DNA from: Peptoniphilaceae bacterium
Lineage (GTDB): Bacteria > Bacillota > Clostridia > Tissierellales > Peptoniphilaceae
Reading direction: 5' to 3'
Assembly: GCA_030152565.1 (NCBI GenBank)
Contig: JASLJE010000022.1
Coordinates: forward strand, 1-14,461
Length of the DNA stretch: 14,461 nt
In this document: positions 1-6,280 of the stretch, piece after piece
Numbering within the stretch: position 1 is the stretch's first letter
Layout of the letters: every line of letters begins with the position of its first letter
The notes under the pieces: model-generated
Told to the model about the DNA's origin: nothing
Database searches by the model: none
What the model saw: the letters and a program-made list of their open reading frames with translations, nothing else
Program-made: the position numbers and the translations under genes

Positions 1-915
1 CAGGGCAGGGAGTACTATGTAAATATTAGGGGGAGGGATAGGACCAAGCCCATCCTGGTTTTTCTCCATGGTGGACCTGGAGTTCCCATGACCAATAGTA
101 AGAGACGCTATCAAGTTCCCTTTGAAGATGACTTTGTAGTAGTTAATTGTGATCAATTCTATAGTGGTAAAAGCTATGGGTTAAATAAGAACAGGAAGAT
201 AATTACCATGGAAGAGTCTGTTGAAGACCTGGATATTTTAATAGGAAAGCTTAAGAGGGACTTAGATAATGATGACCTAGTCCTTGTAGGCTTTTCCTAT
301 GGGTCAATACTGGGCATGGAGTATGTAAACAAGTACGAAGACCATATAAGTGGCTATATAGGGGTGGCCCAGTCTACCAACTATGACAGGGAAAACTTGG
401 CTGGCTACAAGAGGGCCAAGGATTTTAGTAAAAACTTCTTCTCCCAGTCTATTCTTTCTTCAACTATAAGAAGGCTGGAAAAGGGAAAAAGACCAGTTTT
501 TAACCTTTCATCCTCCCTGATAAAATACTTTAAGCTGGGCTATGAAAAAAGACTTAATCTTTTTGAAAACCTTTGGTATACAGTGACCTCTTCCAACTAT
601 AGTATGAAGGACAATCTAAGTCTTTTGGCTACCCAGATAAATAGGAGCCAGACAAGCTTAAAAAAGTTTATGAAAGAAGACTATGATATAGAAAAAAGAT
701 ATGACTACCAGGTCCCCCTAGTATTTATCAGCGGGGAATATGACTATCTTAGTTCCAAGGACCTGGTAAAAGACTACTATGAAAGGCTAAATACTAGCTA
801 TAAGGATTTTGTACTTTTAAAAGGGGTGGGCCATTCACCTTTTAAAGAGGATCCTAGACAGACCTATGTAAGCATAAAAGAAGAAGTGGAAAAAATATTA
901 AAGAGCTATGAGTAG
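1..915 (+). CDS. Alpha/beta hydrolase, proline-iminopeptidase-like (5' end missing)
   Basis: The frame is open from base 1, so the start lies upstream of the window. The first in-window ATG (88) is not the true start, because it falls after the HGGPG oxyanion-hole motif at codons 23-27 (preceded by the strand ILVFL). Other alpha/beta-hydrolase hallmarks follow in order: the nucleophile elbow G-F-S-Y-G-S with Ser at codon 99 (bases 295-297), an Asp-containing strand SGEYDYL, and the catalytic His in GVGHSPF near the C-terminus. HGGPG together with GxSxG is typical of the prolyl aminopeptidase / S33-like branch, but many hydrolases of unknown substrate share it. No signal peptide can be judged. 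It has its own terminator and looks transcriptionally separate from the next operon. The fold is secure; the substrate is not. Confidence 0.85.
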   Translation, partial: QGREYYVNIRGRDRTKPILVFLHGGPGVPMTNSKRRYQVPFEDDFVVVNCDQFYSGKSYGLNKNRKIITMEESVEDLDILIGKLKRDLDNDDLVLVGFSYGSILGMEYVNKYEDHISGYIGVAQSTNYDRENLAGYKRAKDFSKNFFSQSILSSTIRRLEKGKRPVFNLSSSLIKYFKLGYEKRLNLFENLWYTVTSSNYSMKDNLSLLATQINRSQTSLKKFMKEDYDIEKRYDYQVPLVFISGEYDYLSSKDLVKDYYERLNTSYKDFVLLKGVGHSPFKEDPRQTYVSIKEEVEKILKSYE

Positions 916-925
916 CTCTTTTTTT
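901..925 (+). terminator. Intrinsic terminator overlapping the hydrolase stop codon
   Basis: A perfect 8-bp stem (AAGAGCTA 901-908 / TAGCTCTT 913-920) with a TGAG loop runs into a T-rich tail. The TAG stop of the hydrolase is at 913-915, inside the 3' arm, so the last codons form the 5' arm. Confidence 0.8.
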
Positions 926-926
926 A

Positions 927-955
927 TTGACATAAAAATAAAAGCTGCCTATAAT
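927..955 (+). promoter_or_regulatory. Consensus sigma-70/SigA promoter of the ADP-ribosylglycohydrolase operon
   Basis: TTGACA (927-932), a 17-bp spacer and TATAAT (950-955) form a perfect-consensus promoter. It starts two bases after the upstream T-tract. The predicted start is near 962, inside a palindrome, so a promoter this strong is probably held down by a repressor. Confidence 0.85.
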
Positions 956-957
956 TA

Positions 958-974
958 TAATACAAGTTGTATTA
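958..974 (+). promoter_or_regulatory. 17-bp perfect palindrome at the transcription start, candidate operator
   Basis: TAATACAA-G-TTGTATTA is a perfect inverted repeat centred on G966. It sits directly after the -10 box and covers the expected start site, a classic repressor position. The GntR/HutC-type regulator encoded just downstream of the operon (3667-4392) is the obvious candidate ligand, which is an inference. I did not find a second copy in the window. Confidence 0.55.
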
Positions 975-1005
975 ACAAGATGTATGAGAAATAGAAAGGA
1001 GACAT

Positions 1006-2001
1006 ATGAAAGATAAAATAGCAGGAGCCCTATATGGGATGGCCCTAGGAGATGCCATGGGCATGCCATCTGAACTTTGGGGCAGGAAGAAAGTAAGGGA
1101 ATACTTTGGACTAATAGAGGAATTTCTAGATGGACCCAAGGAAAATGACATAGCCTGTAACTATAAGAAGGGACAATTTACAGATGATACTGGCCAGGCC
1201 CTAGTCCTAATAGAGTCTTTGGCAGCTACGAAATTTAAACCTTCTAGACAGGATATAGCAAGGAGGTTCTTAGTTTGGGCAGATGAAAACGATGCCTTTG
1301 AGAATAATATTTTAGGACCTACTTCCAAGTTGGCCCTAGAAGGCTTTAGAAAGAAAGAAGATGTTAGCCCTATAACCGACCAGGCCCTATCCAATGGATC
1401 AGCTATGAGAATAGCACCTATAGGCTGCCTTTTTTCTAGTAAGGAAGAAAAAAGATTAGCCCAATATGTTTATCAGGTATCATCAGCTACCCACTCAAGT
1501 GATGTGACTATAGAAGGAGCAGCTATGATAGCCATGGCAGTAAGTTCTGCTTTAGAAAACGAAGACTTTGATAAGGTTATGGAAGATGCCCTAGCCATAG
1601 GACCTATAGCCAGAGATTTGGGGGCAGAAACCTATAGCCCTTCCCTGGTAGAAAGAACTAAATTAGGCATTTATTTGGCTGATAAGTATGAGTCTAAAGA
1701 CCTGGAGTTTTTAGATAAAATTTATGATTTAATAGGAGCAGGAGTTAATATAAGTGAGTCTGTTCCAGCTGCACTTGCCTTAGCCTACTACTGTCAAGAC
1801 CCTAATAAGGCAGCCTTAATGTGTGCCAATCTAGCAGGTGATACAGATACTATAGGAGCCATGGCAACAGCTATTTGTGGAGCCTTTAGGGGGAAGAAGG
1901 CTATAAAAAAAGAATACATAGAAACCCTAGAAAGACAAAATAAGGTTAACTTTGATTTTTATGTTGAAAAACTTATGGAAGGAAGGGAAATATTAAGATG
2001 A
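1006..2001 (+). CDS. ADP-ribosylglycohydrolase (DraG/ARH) family protein
   Basis: This 331-residue protein has the family's two metal-binding signatures: T59-D60-D61-T62 in QFTDDTGQ and G278-D-T-D-T282 in LAGDTDTIGAM. It also has the N-terminal IAGALYGMALGDAMG helix and the SNGSAMRIAPIG and SSATHSS segments. These place two Mg ions in the known fold, which hydrolyses N- or O-linked ADP-ribose or related ribosides. An AGGAG ribosome-binding site precedes ATG 1006. It is the first gene of an operon with a PfkB kinase (4-bp ATGA overlap) and a PnuC transporter. That setting suggests cleavage of a ribonucleoside-like compound, such as a pyridine nucleoside, rather than protein de-ADP-ribosylation. 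Family membership is firm; the substrate is inferred only from neighbours. Confidence 0.9.
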   Translation: MKDKIAGALYGMALGDAMGMPSELWGRKKVREYFGLIEEFLDGPKENDIACNYKKGQFTDDTGQALVLIESLAATKFKPSRQDIARRFLVWADENDAFENNILGPTSKLALEGFRKKEDVSPITDQALSNGSAMRIAPIGCLFSSKEEKRLAQYVYQVSSATHSSDVTIEGAAMIAMAVSSALENEDFDKVMEDALAIGPIARDLGAETYSPSLVERTKLGIYLADKYESKDLEFLDKIYDLIGAGVNISESVPAALALAYYCQDPNKAALMCANLAGDTDTIGAMATAICGAFRGKKAIKKEYIETLERQNKVNFDFYVEKLMEGREILR

Positions 2002-2903
2002 AAACTCTAGTAGTTGGGGCTGCCATAGTAGACATAGTTATGACTATTCCAAAGCTTCCAGGCAAGGGGGAAGATGTTTTAGCCAGGGATAGAAAGCTTA
2101 TGGTGGGAGGCTGTGCCTACAATGTGGCCAGCATGATGGATAACTTTAAGGTAAAAAATGATCTTTTTGTACCAGTGGGTAGGGGGACCTATGCTTCCTT
2201 GATTAAAAAAGCCTTGGAAGAAAGACAAAAACAAATCTTAATAGAAGATTCTTCCATGGACAATGGCTACTGCCTTTGCCTGGTTGAAGACGATGGAGAG
2301 AGAACCTTTATAACCTATCAAGGACTAGAGGCAAACTTTAAAAAAGACTGGTTTGACAGACTAACCATGTCATCCTATGACAAAATTTACCTGCCAGGCT
2401 ATGAGATTATGGGACCTAGTGGCCAGATAATAGTTGACTGGTTGGAGGGAAATAAGGATAAGGACCTGTTTTTTGCCCCAGGTCCAGTTATAGAAGACCT
2501 GGATGATAAGATCTTGTCTAGGATTTTTAAGCTAAGGCCAGTTCTCCACCTAAATGAGAAAGAGGCCTTGGACTTTACTGGTGAAAAAGAACTTAAGAAG
2601 GCAGCAGAAAAACTATATGGCCTGGGACTTAAGGCGCTTATTATAACCTTGGGCGGCAAGGGAGCCTTGGTGTGGGATGAAATTGGAATGGACTTAATTG
2701 AGGGATATCCTTCTAAGGTGGTAGATACCATAGGGGCAGGAGATAGTCATATTGCCTCTGTTATGTCTCTTTTAAGCCTGGGATATGACTTGAGAAAATC
2801 AGTAGAATTAGCCAATAGAGTGGCTTCACAGATGGTTAAAATAAAGGGGCCTATTATGGATAAAGAAACCTTTGAAGGCTTGAAAATAGAAAAATTTAAA
2901 TAA
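1998..2903 (+). CDS. PfkB-family carbohydrate/nucleoside kinase
   Basis: The protein has 301 residues, a normal length for ribokinase/PfkB enzymes. The N-terminal VVGAAIVDI strand, the glycine-rich VGGCAYNVA signature (37-44) and the C-terminal DTIGAGD signature (243-249, catalytic base Asp249) are intact. Asp249 is followed by Ser-His, where most family members have Ser/Ala-Phe; this is a mild deviation. The start overlaps the previous stop as ATGA (1998-2001), indicating translational coupling. Candidate acceptors are ribose released by the glycohydrolase or a nucleoside imported by the PnuC homologue. It is clearly different from the KdgK paralogue at 8796-9818 and should not be called KDG kinase. 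Substrate is unknown. Confidence 0.88.
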   Translation: MKTLVVGAAIVDIVMTIPKLPGKGEDVLARDRKLMVGGCAYNVASMMDNFKVKNDLFVPVGRGTYASLIKKALEERQKQILIEDSSMDNGYCLCLVEDDGERTFITYQGLEANFKKDWFDRLTMSSYDKIYLPGYEIMGPSGQIIVDWLEGNKDKDLFFAPGPVIEDLDDKILSRIFKLRPVLHLNEKEALDFTGEKELKKAAEKLYGLGLKALIITLGGKGALVWDEIGMDLIEGYPSKVVDTIGAGDSHIASVMSLLSLGYDLRKSVELANRVASQMVKIKGPIMDKETFEGLKIEKFK

Positions 2904-2914
2904 GAGAGGAAAGT

Positions 2915-3595
2915 ATGGAAAAAATAAAAAATTACTTTAAAGATTGGGCGGTTTGGGAGATAGTTTGGTTGGTTTTTGTGTGTGGCTTTATGTCCTTGGT
3001 CTGGTACATAAATGAGGATGCTCCTTTTATGCTAATCATGACTCTTTCAGGAGCCCTAAACCTGGTATTGGGAGCAAAAGGTAAGATTGCAGGTTTATAC
3101 TTTGCTATTATAAATAGTCTTTTATATGCCTATCAGTGCTATGATGTAAAACTTTATGGAGAAGTTATGTACCACCTTCTTTATAGTATACCTGTAAGCG
3201 CCACAGCAATTTATCTTTGGAAGAAAAATACCCAGTCAGATGGTCAGGTTAAATTTAAGACCATGGATACTAAACTTATGCTAATAACAGGTCTTTTAAC
3301 AGTAGTGGGAGTCTTTGGTTATGCCAAGGTACTAAATCTTTTAGGTGGAAATCTAGCCATGATGGACTCTTTGACAACTGTTATCTCTGTTATAGCCAGC
3401 ATGCTATACTTGCTTAGATATTCAGAACAGTGGCTGATGTGGGTATTTGTAAATGCCCTATCCATAGTTATGTGGGTTATGGTTTATACATCAGGAGACC
3501 AAAGTGCTCTAATAATAATTGTTATGAGTGTGGTAAATCTATTAAACTCCCTATATGGTTATATTAACTGGAGAAAGATAGCCCTAGAAAAATAA
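2915..3595 (+). CDS. pnuC: PnuC-family nucleoside (nicotinamide riboside-like) transporter
   Basis: This is a 226-residue polytopic membrane protein with seven to eight hydrophobic segments (about 14-33, 37-55, 57-75, 84-102, 120-142, 150-166, 169-190 and 195-214). The pattern matches PnuC: WEIVW at the start, a GKIAGLYFAIINSLLYAY segment, LYGEVMYHLLYSIP, a basic loop, then RYSEQWLMWVFVNALSIVMW and a final LYGYINWRK. PnuC proteins move nicotinamide riboside by facilitated diffusion, driven by intracellular trapping. Relatives carry thiamine or deoxynucleosides, so the cargo is uncertain. A co-transcribed kinase would supply trapping. The ribosome-binding site is AGAGGAAAGT before ATG 2915. 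A strong terminator closes the operon. The gene symbol denotes the family. Confidence 0.87.
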   Translation: MEKIKNYFKDWAVWEIVWLVFVCGFMSLVWYINEDAPFMLIMTLSGALNLVLGAKGKIAGLYFAIINSLLYAYQCYDVKLYGEVMYHLLYSIPVSATAIYLWKKNTQSDGQVKFKTMDTKLMLITGLLTVVGVFGYAKVLNLLGGNLAMMDSLTTVISVIASMLYLLRYSEQWLMWVFVNALSIVMWVMVYTSGDQSALIIIVMSVVNLLNSLYGYINWRKIALEK

Positions 3596-3604
3596 ATGTT
3601 TAAG

Positions 3605-3628
3605 AGGATGGGAAACCATCCTTTTTTT
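3605..3628 (+). terminator. Intrinsic terminator of the pnuC operon
   Basis: A 7-bp stem (AGGATGG / CCATCCT) closed by a GAAA tetraloop is followed by seven T residues (3622-3628). Confidence 0.92.
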
Positions 3629-3644
3629 CTTGGTCTACTTCTCC

Positions 3645-3663
3645 TATAATAGATATGAGGTGG
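3645..3663 (+). promoter_or_regulatory. -10 box and ribosome-binding site of the GntR gene
   Basis: TATAAT lies at 3645-3650, but no good -35 is present at the right spacing (the position is the T-tract of the preceding terminator). GAGGTGG (3657-3663) is the ribosome-binding site for ATG 3667. It overlaps an in-frame upstream ATG (3655), which therefore lacks a site of its own. The predicted start near 3657 would leave a leader of only about 10 nt, so the promoter assignment is tentative. Confidence 0.45.
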
Positions 3664-3666
3664 CTT

Positions 3667-4392
3667 ATGACAAAAAAACTAGCAAAGTATGAAGTGGTAA
3701 AAAAAGATATAATAGAAAAGATAGAAAAAAATAGCCTGGGTCCTAATGAGATGATTCCATCAGAAAATGACCTAAAGGAAAATTATCAAGTTAGTAGAGT
3801 GACCATTAGAAGGGCTATTGATGAGCTAATTAAGGAAGGCTATATTTATAAGAAAAGAGGGGTGGGAAGTTTTGTAAGAGACAGGGCCAGGTCCCAGGGT
3901 ATATCTAGGATACATAGTTTTACAGAGGCTGTAAACTTTCAAGGCAGGACCCCCTCTAAAAAAGTCATATCCCTAGATCTTGATCAGGCCAGGGATGAGG
4001 ACTTGATAGACCTGGATTTAGATCCAGGAGACCAGGTCTACAGACTAAGGACCAACTATTATTCTGATGGTAGGCCCTATTGTTATAATGAGACAAATTT
4101 ATCAGAGAAATTATTTAAAAACCTAGAGTATTTTGATCTGGAAAACAGGTCTCTTTACCAAATTTTAAAAGAGTTCTACCATATAGAGATAAGTAGATCT
4201 GTTGAGTTTATCAAGGCCGTAAGGCCAGAAGACTATATCTATGATATATTGGAGGTGGATAGGGGCCAGCCCCTTCTAGAATTAAATGCCATAACCTATT
4301 GTATTTATGACAATAGGGAACTTGCCTTTGAAAGATATAGGGCCTATATGGTAACAGATCTTATGAGCTACTATGTGGAAAAATATAATTAA
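3667..4392 (+). CDS. GntR-family (HutC/UTRA) transcriptional regulator
   Basis: From ATG 3667 the protein has 241 residues. It has an N-terminal winged helix (about 5-72; IPSENDL, VSRVTIRRAIDELIKEGYIYKKRGVGSFV) and a C-terminal UTRA effector domain (about 90-235) with the typical VYRLRTNYYSDGRPYCYNE and ELAFERYRAYM strands. HutC/UTRA regulators bind small sugar, amino-sugar or nucleoside ligands and usually repress nearby transport and catabolic genes. I prefer 3667 over ATG 3655 because GAGGTGG is correctly spaced for 3667 and 3655 has none. It lies directly after the glycohydrolase-kinase-PnuC operon but is separated by a terminator, so it is probably expressed independently and acts on the palindrome at 958-974 (inference). 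Confidence 0.9.
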   Translation: MTKKLAKYEVVKKDIIEKIEKNSLGPNEMIPSENDLKENYQVSRVTIRRAIDELIKEGYIYKKRGVGSFVRDRARSQGISRIHSFTEAVNFQGRTPSKKVISLDLDQARDEDLIDLDLDPGDQVYRLRTNYYSDGRPYCYNETNLSEKLFKNLEYFDLENRSLYQILKEFYHIEISRSVEFIKAVRPEDYIYDILEVDRGQPLLELNAITYCIYDNRELAFERYRAYMVTDLMSYYVEKYN

Positions 4393-4397
4393 TATAA

Positions 4398-4426
4398 AAA
4401 TAGCAGAGAAAACTCTGCTATTTCTA
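4398..4426 (+). terminator. Terminator of the GntR gene
   Basis: A perfect 11-bp stem (4398-4408 AAATAGCAGAG / 4413-4423 CTCTGCTATTT) with an AAAA loop ends in TTT. The T-tail is short, but the A-rich 5' and T-rich 3' arms suit a terminator that could work in both directions. Confidence 0.75.
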
Positions 4427-4511
4427 TAAATTAAATATTATACTGTGAAATAATATATAATCTGAAAAGAATATACAAAAATGTAATTCAATGTGTATGA
4501 AGAAAACTACA

Positions 4512-4533
4512 TTATAGAATCGGGCTTCTATAA
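4512..4533 (+). promoter_or_regulatory. Inverted repeat upstream of the AraC-type gene
   Basis: TTATAGAA (4512-4519) and TTCTATAA (4526-4533) are perfect 8-bp arms around TCGGGC, the most GC-rich spot in an otherwise AT-rich 224-bp gap. A TATAAT follows at 4541-4546 without a clear -35. It could be an operator or an RNA hairpin in the leader. Elsewhere in this gap I see only a small ATGG-AAAAA-CCAT repeat (4596-4608) and a possible promoter (TGGAAA 4597-4602, 17 bp, TATTAT 4620-4625). Confidence 0.35.
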
Positions 4534-4647
4534 CTATCTTTATAATACACGCTGGTAAAAACTATCACCATATATTCAAGTTATGATTTTAATAAATGGA
4601 AAAACCATAATTTCTAAAATATTATAGAGAAAAGTGAGAGTGATTGT

Positions 4648-6060
4648 ATGATAAAAGTATATGACCTAAGTGAAATAGAATTGGTAGTAACAGATAGTTA
4701 TACCATCTATTACTTGGTGGAAGGAAGTATGAGTGCCTATATAAGAGGACAGCTTTTTAAGGTTTTAGAAGATGATATGGTAGTGGTTAATCCCTATGAG
4801 TTAGGCCTTATAAAGCCTTCCTTGGAAGAAAAAAGTGTAGTGATAAAGATAGTTATAGGCCAAGAGGCCATAAATGATAAGAAGGATCCTTTGATTAGTT
4901 TTTTTAACTACATAAGAAGAGAGCATCTTTCCCTTAGTCTAAAACAGAATATTTTAAATTTAGGCTATGCCTATCTATTAGAAATAGATATGGACAAGCT
5001 TTTAGAAGAGATGATAAAAAAAATAAGGCAGGGATCTTATTTTATAAGAGATAAGAAAACCTGGGATTCAAAAAAACTTTTGATAAAAAACATGTATGAT
5101 AGGGATGGTTTATCCAGCCTGTTAAGGGAAAATGTATCTGATGTGGCTAAAAGCTTAAATGTGAGCTATACCATGGTTTCAGTAAGCTTTAAAGAGGTAA
5201 CTGGAAGCACCATATCTGAGTATAGGCAGTATGACAAGATAATAAAATCTGCCTTAATTTTAATACAGACAAATTATAGCCTGGAAAAAATAGCCAATAT
5301 AGTAGGCTATGAATCAACCAAGAGTCTTTATGATGTCTATGATAGTTATGTTAAATTCTATCCACTAGAGCTAAGAGATAGCCTACAAAAAAGAAGAAAA
5401 ATCCAAAAGGAAGATCTAGTATATATATTTAAACAACTAAACATATATGAGTTAGATCAATATAGTGATAATAGAGTGGTTATAAAACATATGACAGAAA
5501 TAGAAAAAAGGTTAAAACTACATGGAAAAAATCTTAATGATATAGTCTATGACTTAAGAACTGTAGCAGACAACTTAAATCACCTGCAAAAAAGATTAGG
5601 CCAGGGCTATAGGTTTAAATATATCCAAGTTAATATGTATATAAATAAAGAAGAAATTTACCTTATTGACTATAAGGAAAAGATAGAAGTCGACCAGCTT
5701 GTAGGTTTGATAAAAAAACTTGCCCTGGATGGAACTGAATTAGCCATCTATATAGAAAATGCCAATAATGAAATGAAGGAGAGGATTTTCAAGGGCTATA
5801 CTGAAAATACTATAACTATAAGGTCTTATATTAAGCAGGTGTTAGACAATATTAGTCCCCATATGGCAGGTCAAATAACCTGGCTTCTAGCCTATGATAT
5901 AGGACTTTACCAGGAAGGCCAGGTGGCCTTATTGGAAGATAAGATGGCTTATATGGAAAAAATCTATAGTAAAAAATTTGGAAGCCAGCCTACCGTGAAG
6001 CTTCAGATAAGGGATGGGGGTAAGATCTTGGGCCTTATGAAGGTGAGAGATGGATTGTAA
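4648..6060 (+). CDS. AraC-family regulator with cupin-like N-terminus and unassigned C-terminal region
   Basis: This 470-residue protein is much longer than the usual AraC regulator of about 280-300 residues. Residues 1-70 look like the AraC-type cupin sensor (YTIYYLVEGSMSAYIRGQLFKV, then DDMVVVNPYELGLI). Residues about 152-247 form the two-HTH AraC DNA-binding domain: VSDVAKSLNVSYTMVSVSFKEVTG, then SLEKIANIVGYESTKSLYDVYDSY and FYPLELR. Residues 250-470 match nothing I recognise with confidence. Some AraC proteins carry a glycosidase-like (GH39-type) C-terminal domain, and FKYIQVNMYI near residue 323 is faintly reminiscent of its first strand, but no catalytic pair is evident. The ribosome-binding site is weak (AGAGTGAT). 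It has no obvious partner operon; the glucuronate genes lie 2.7 kb away. Confidence 0.82.
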   Translation: MIKVYDLSEIELVVTDSYTIYYLVEGSMSAYIRGQLFKVLEDDMVVVNPYELGLIKPSLEEKSVVIKIVIGQEAINDKKDPLISFFNYIRREHLSLSLKQNILNLGYAYLLEIDMDKLLEEMIKKIRQGSYFIRDKKTWDSKKLLIKNMYDRDGLSSLLRENVSDVAKSLNVSYTMVSVSFKEVTGSTISEYRQYDKIIKSALILIQTNYSLEKIANIVGYESTKSLYDVYDSYVKFYPLELRDSLQKRRKIQKEDLVYIFKQLNIYELDQYSDNRVVIKHMTEIEKRLKLHGKNLNDIVYDLRTVADNLNHLQKRLGQGYRFKYIQVNMYINKEEIYLIDYKEKIEVDQLVGLIKKLALDGTELAIYIENANNEMKERIFKGYTENTITIRSYIKQVLDNISPHMAGQITWLLAYDIGLYQEGQVALLEDKMAYMEKIYSKKFGSQPTVKLQIRDGGKILGLMKVRDGL

Positions 6061-6083
6061 GATAGCCTCTAGTATGTTATAGT
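6055..6083 (+). promoter_or_regulatory. Candidate promoter of the 25-codon micropeptide
   Basis: TTGTAA (6055-6060), a 17-bp spacer and TATAGT (6078-6083). The -35 overlaps the stop codon of the AraC-type gene. The predicted start near 6090 gives a leader of about 26 nt containing the ribosome-binding site. Confidence 0.55.
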
Positions 6084-6115
6084 ATTAAAGTTGATTTTAT
6101 GTCACGGAGGTAATT

Positions 6116-6193
6116 ATGGTAGAGACTGTTTTAACAGTTGGTTTATCTGTTCTAGGAATAGTTATATTGGGACTACAAAATTCCAATAGGTAA
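6116..6193 (+). CDS. Hydrophobic 25-residue micropeptide
   Basis: The ORF starts at ATG 6116, 5 nt after a strong GGAGG ribosome-binding site (6106-6110), and ends at TAA 6191-6193. The product starts MVETVLTVGLSVLG, continues with IVILGL and ends QNSNR. It is a single membrane-spanning helix with an acidic residue near the N-terminus and a polar, basic tail. Its own promoter, ribosome-binding site and terminator make a complete transcription unit inside the 220-bp gap between the AraC-type gene and sdaAB, which supports genuine expression. It resembles, in general character only, type I toxin or membrane-regulator micropeptides. A leader-peptide role for sdaAB is less likely: the ORF has only two Ser codons, and sdaAB seems to have a separate promoter. 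No family is recognised. Confidence 0.6.
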   Translation: MVETVLTVGLSVLGIVILGLQNSNR

Positions 6194-6218
6194 GATCTGT
6201 TCCTAGGACAGATTTTTT
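6145..6218 (+). terminator. Terminator with two alternative stems, one reaching into the micropeptide ORF
   Basis: The local hairpin pairs 6192-6200 with 6208-6216 (9 bp, one G-U; loop TCCTAGG) and ends in a T-run (6213-6218). A competing longer stem pairs 6145-6161 with 6197-6213: 17 contiguous pairs, 15 Watson-Crick and two G-U, with a 35-nt loop. It also ends at the T-run. The duplication of ATCTGTT(C)CTAGGA at 6145 and 6195, plus the self-complementary CCTAGG, creates the choice. Confidence 0.7.
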
Positions 6219-6253
6219 ATTGGATAAATGACTTTATTTGGGTAAATAATCCA

Positions 6254-6274
6254 TGTTATAATAGATAAAAGGAG
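6254..6274 (+). promoter_or_regulatory. Extended -10 promoter and ribosome-binding site of sdaAB
   Basis: TGT-TATAAT (6254-6262) is an extended -10 with no good -35 (TTTATT at 6234-6239). AAGGAG before ATG 6281 is the ribosome-binding site. The predicted leader is very short, about 12 nt. Confidence 0.55.
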
Positions 6275-6280
6275 ATTATT

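Noticed and set aside
1279..1300. Partial CcpA cre-like string (TGAAAACGATG)
   Set aside because: Inside a coding region and mismatched at the conserved CA end; no good cre site was found at any promoter.
1998..2903. Second KDG kinase
   Set aside because: Shares only general PfkB motifs with KdgK, lies in an unrelated operon and lacks the DLNYRKNLW segment.
6116..6193. Serine-sensing leader peptide for sdaAB attenuation
   Set aside because: Only two Ser codons, not clustered; both alternative folds end at the same T-run, and sdaAB has a separate extended -10 box. Kept only as a secondary possibility.
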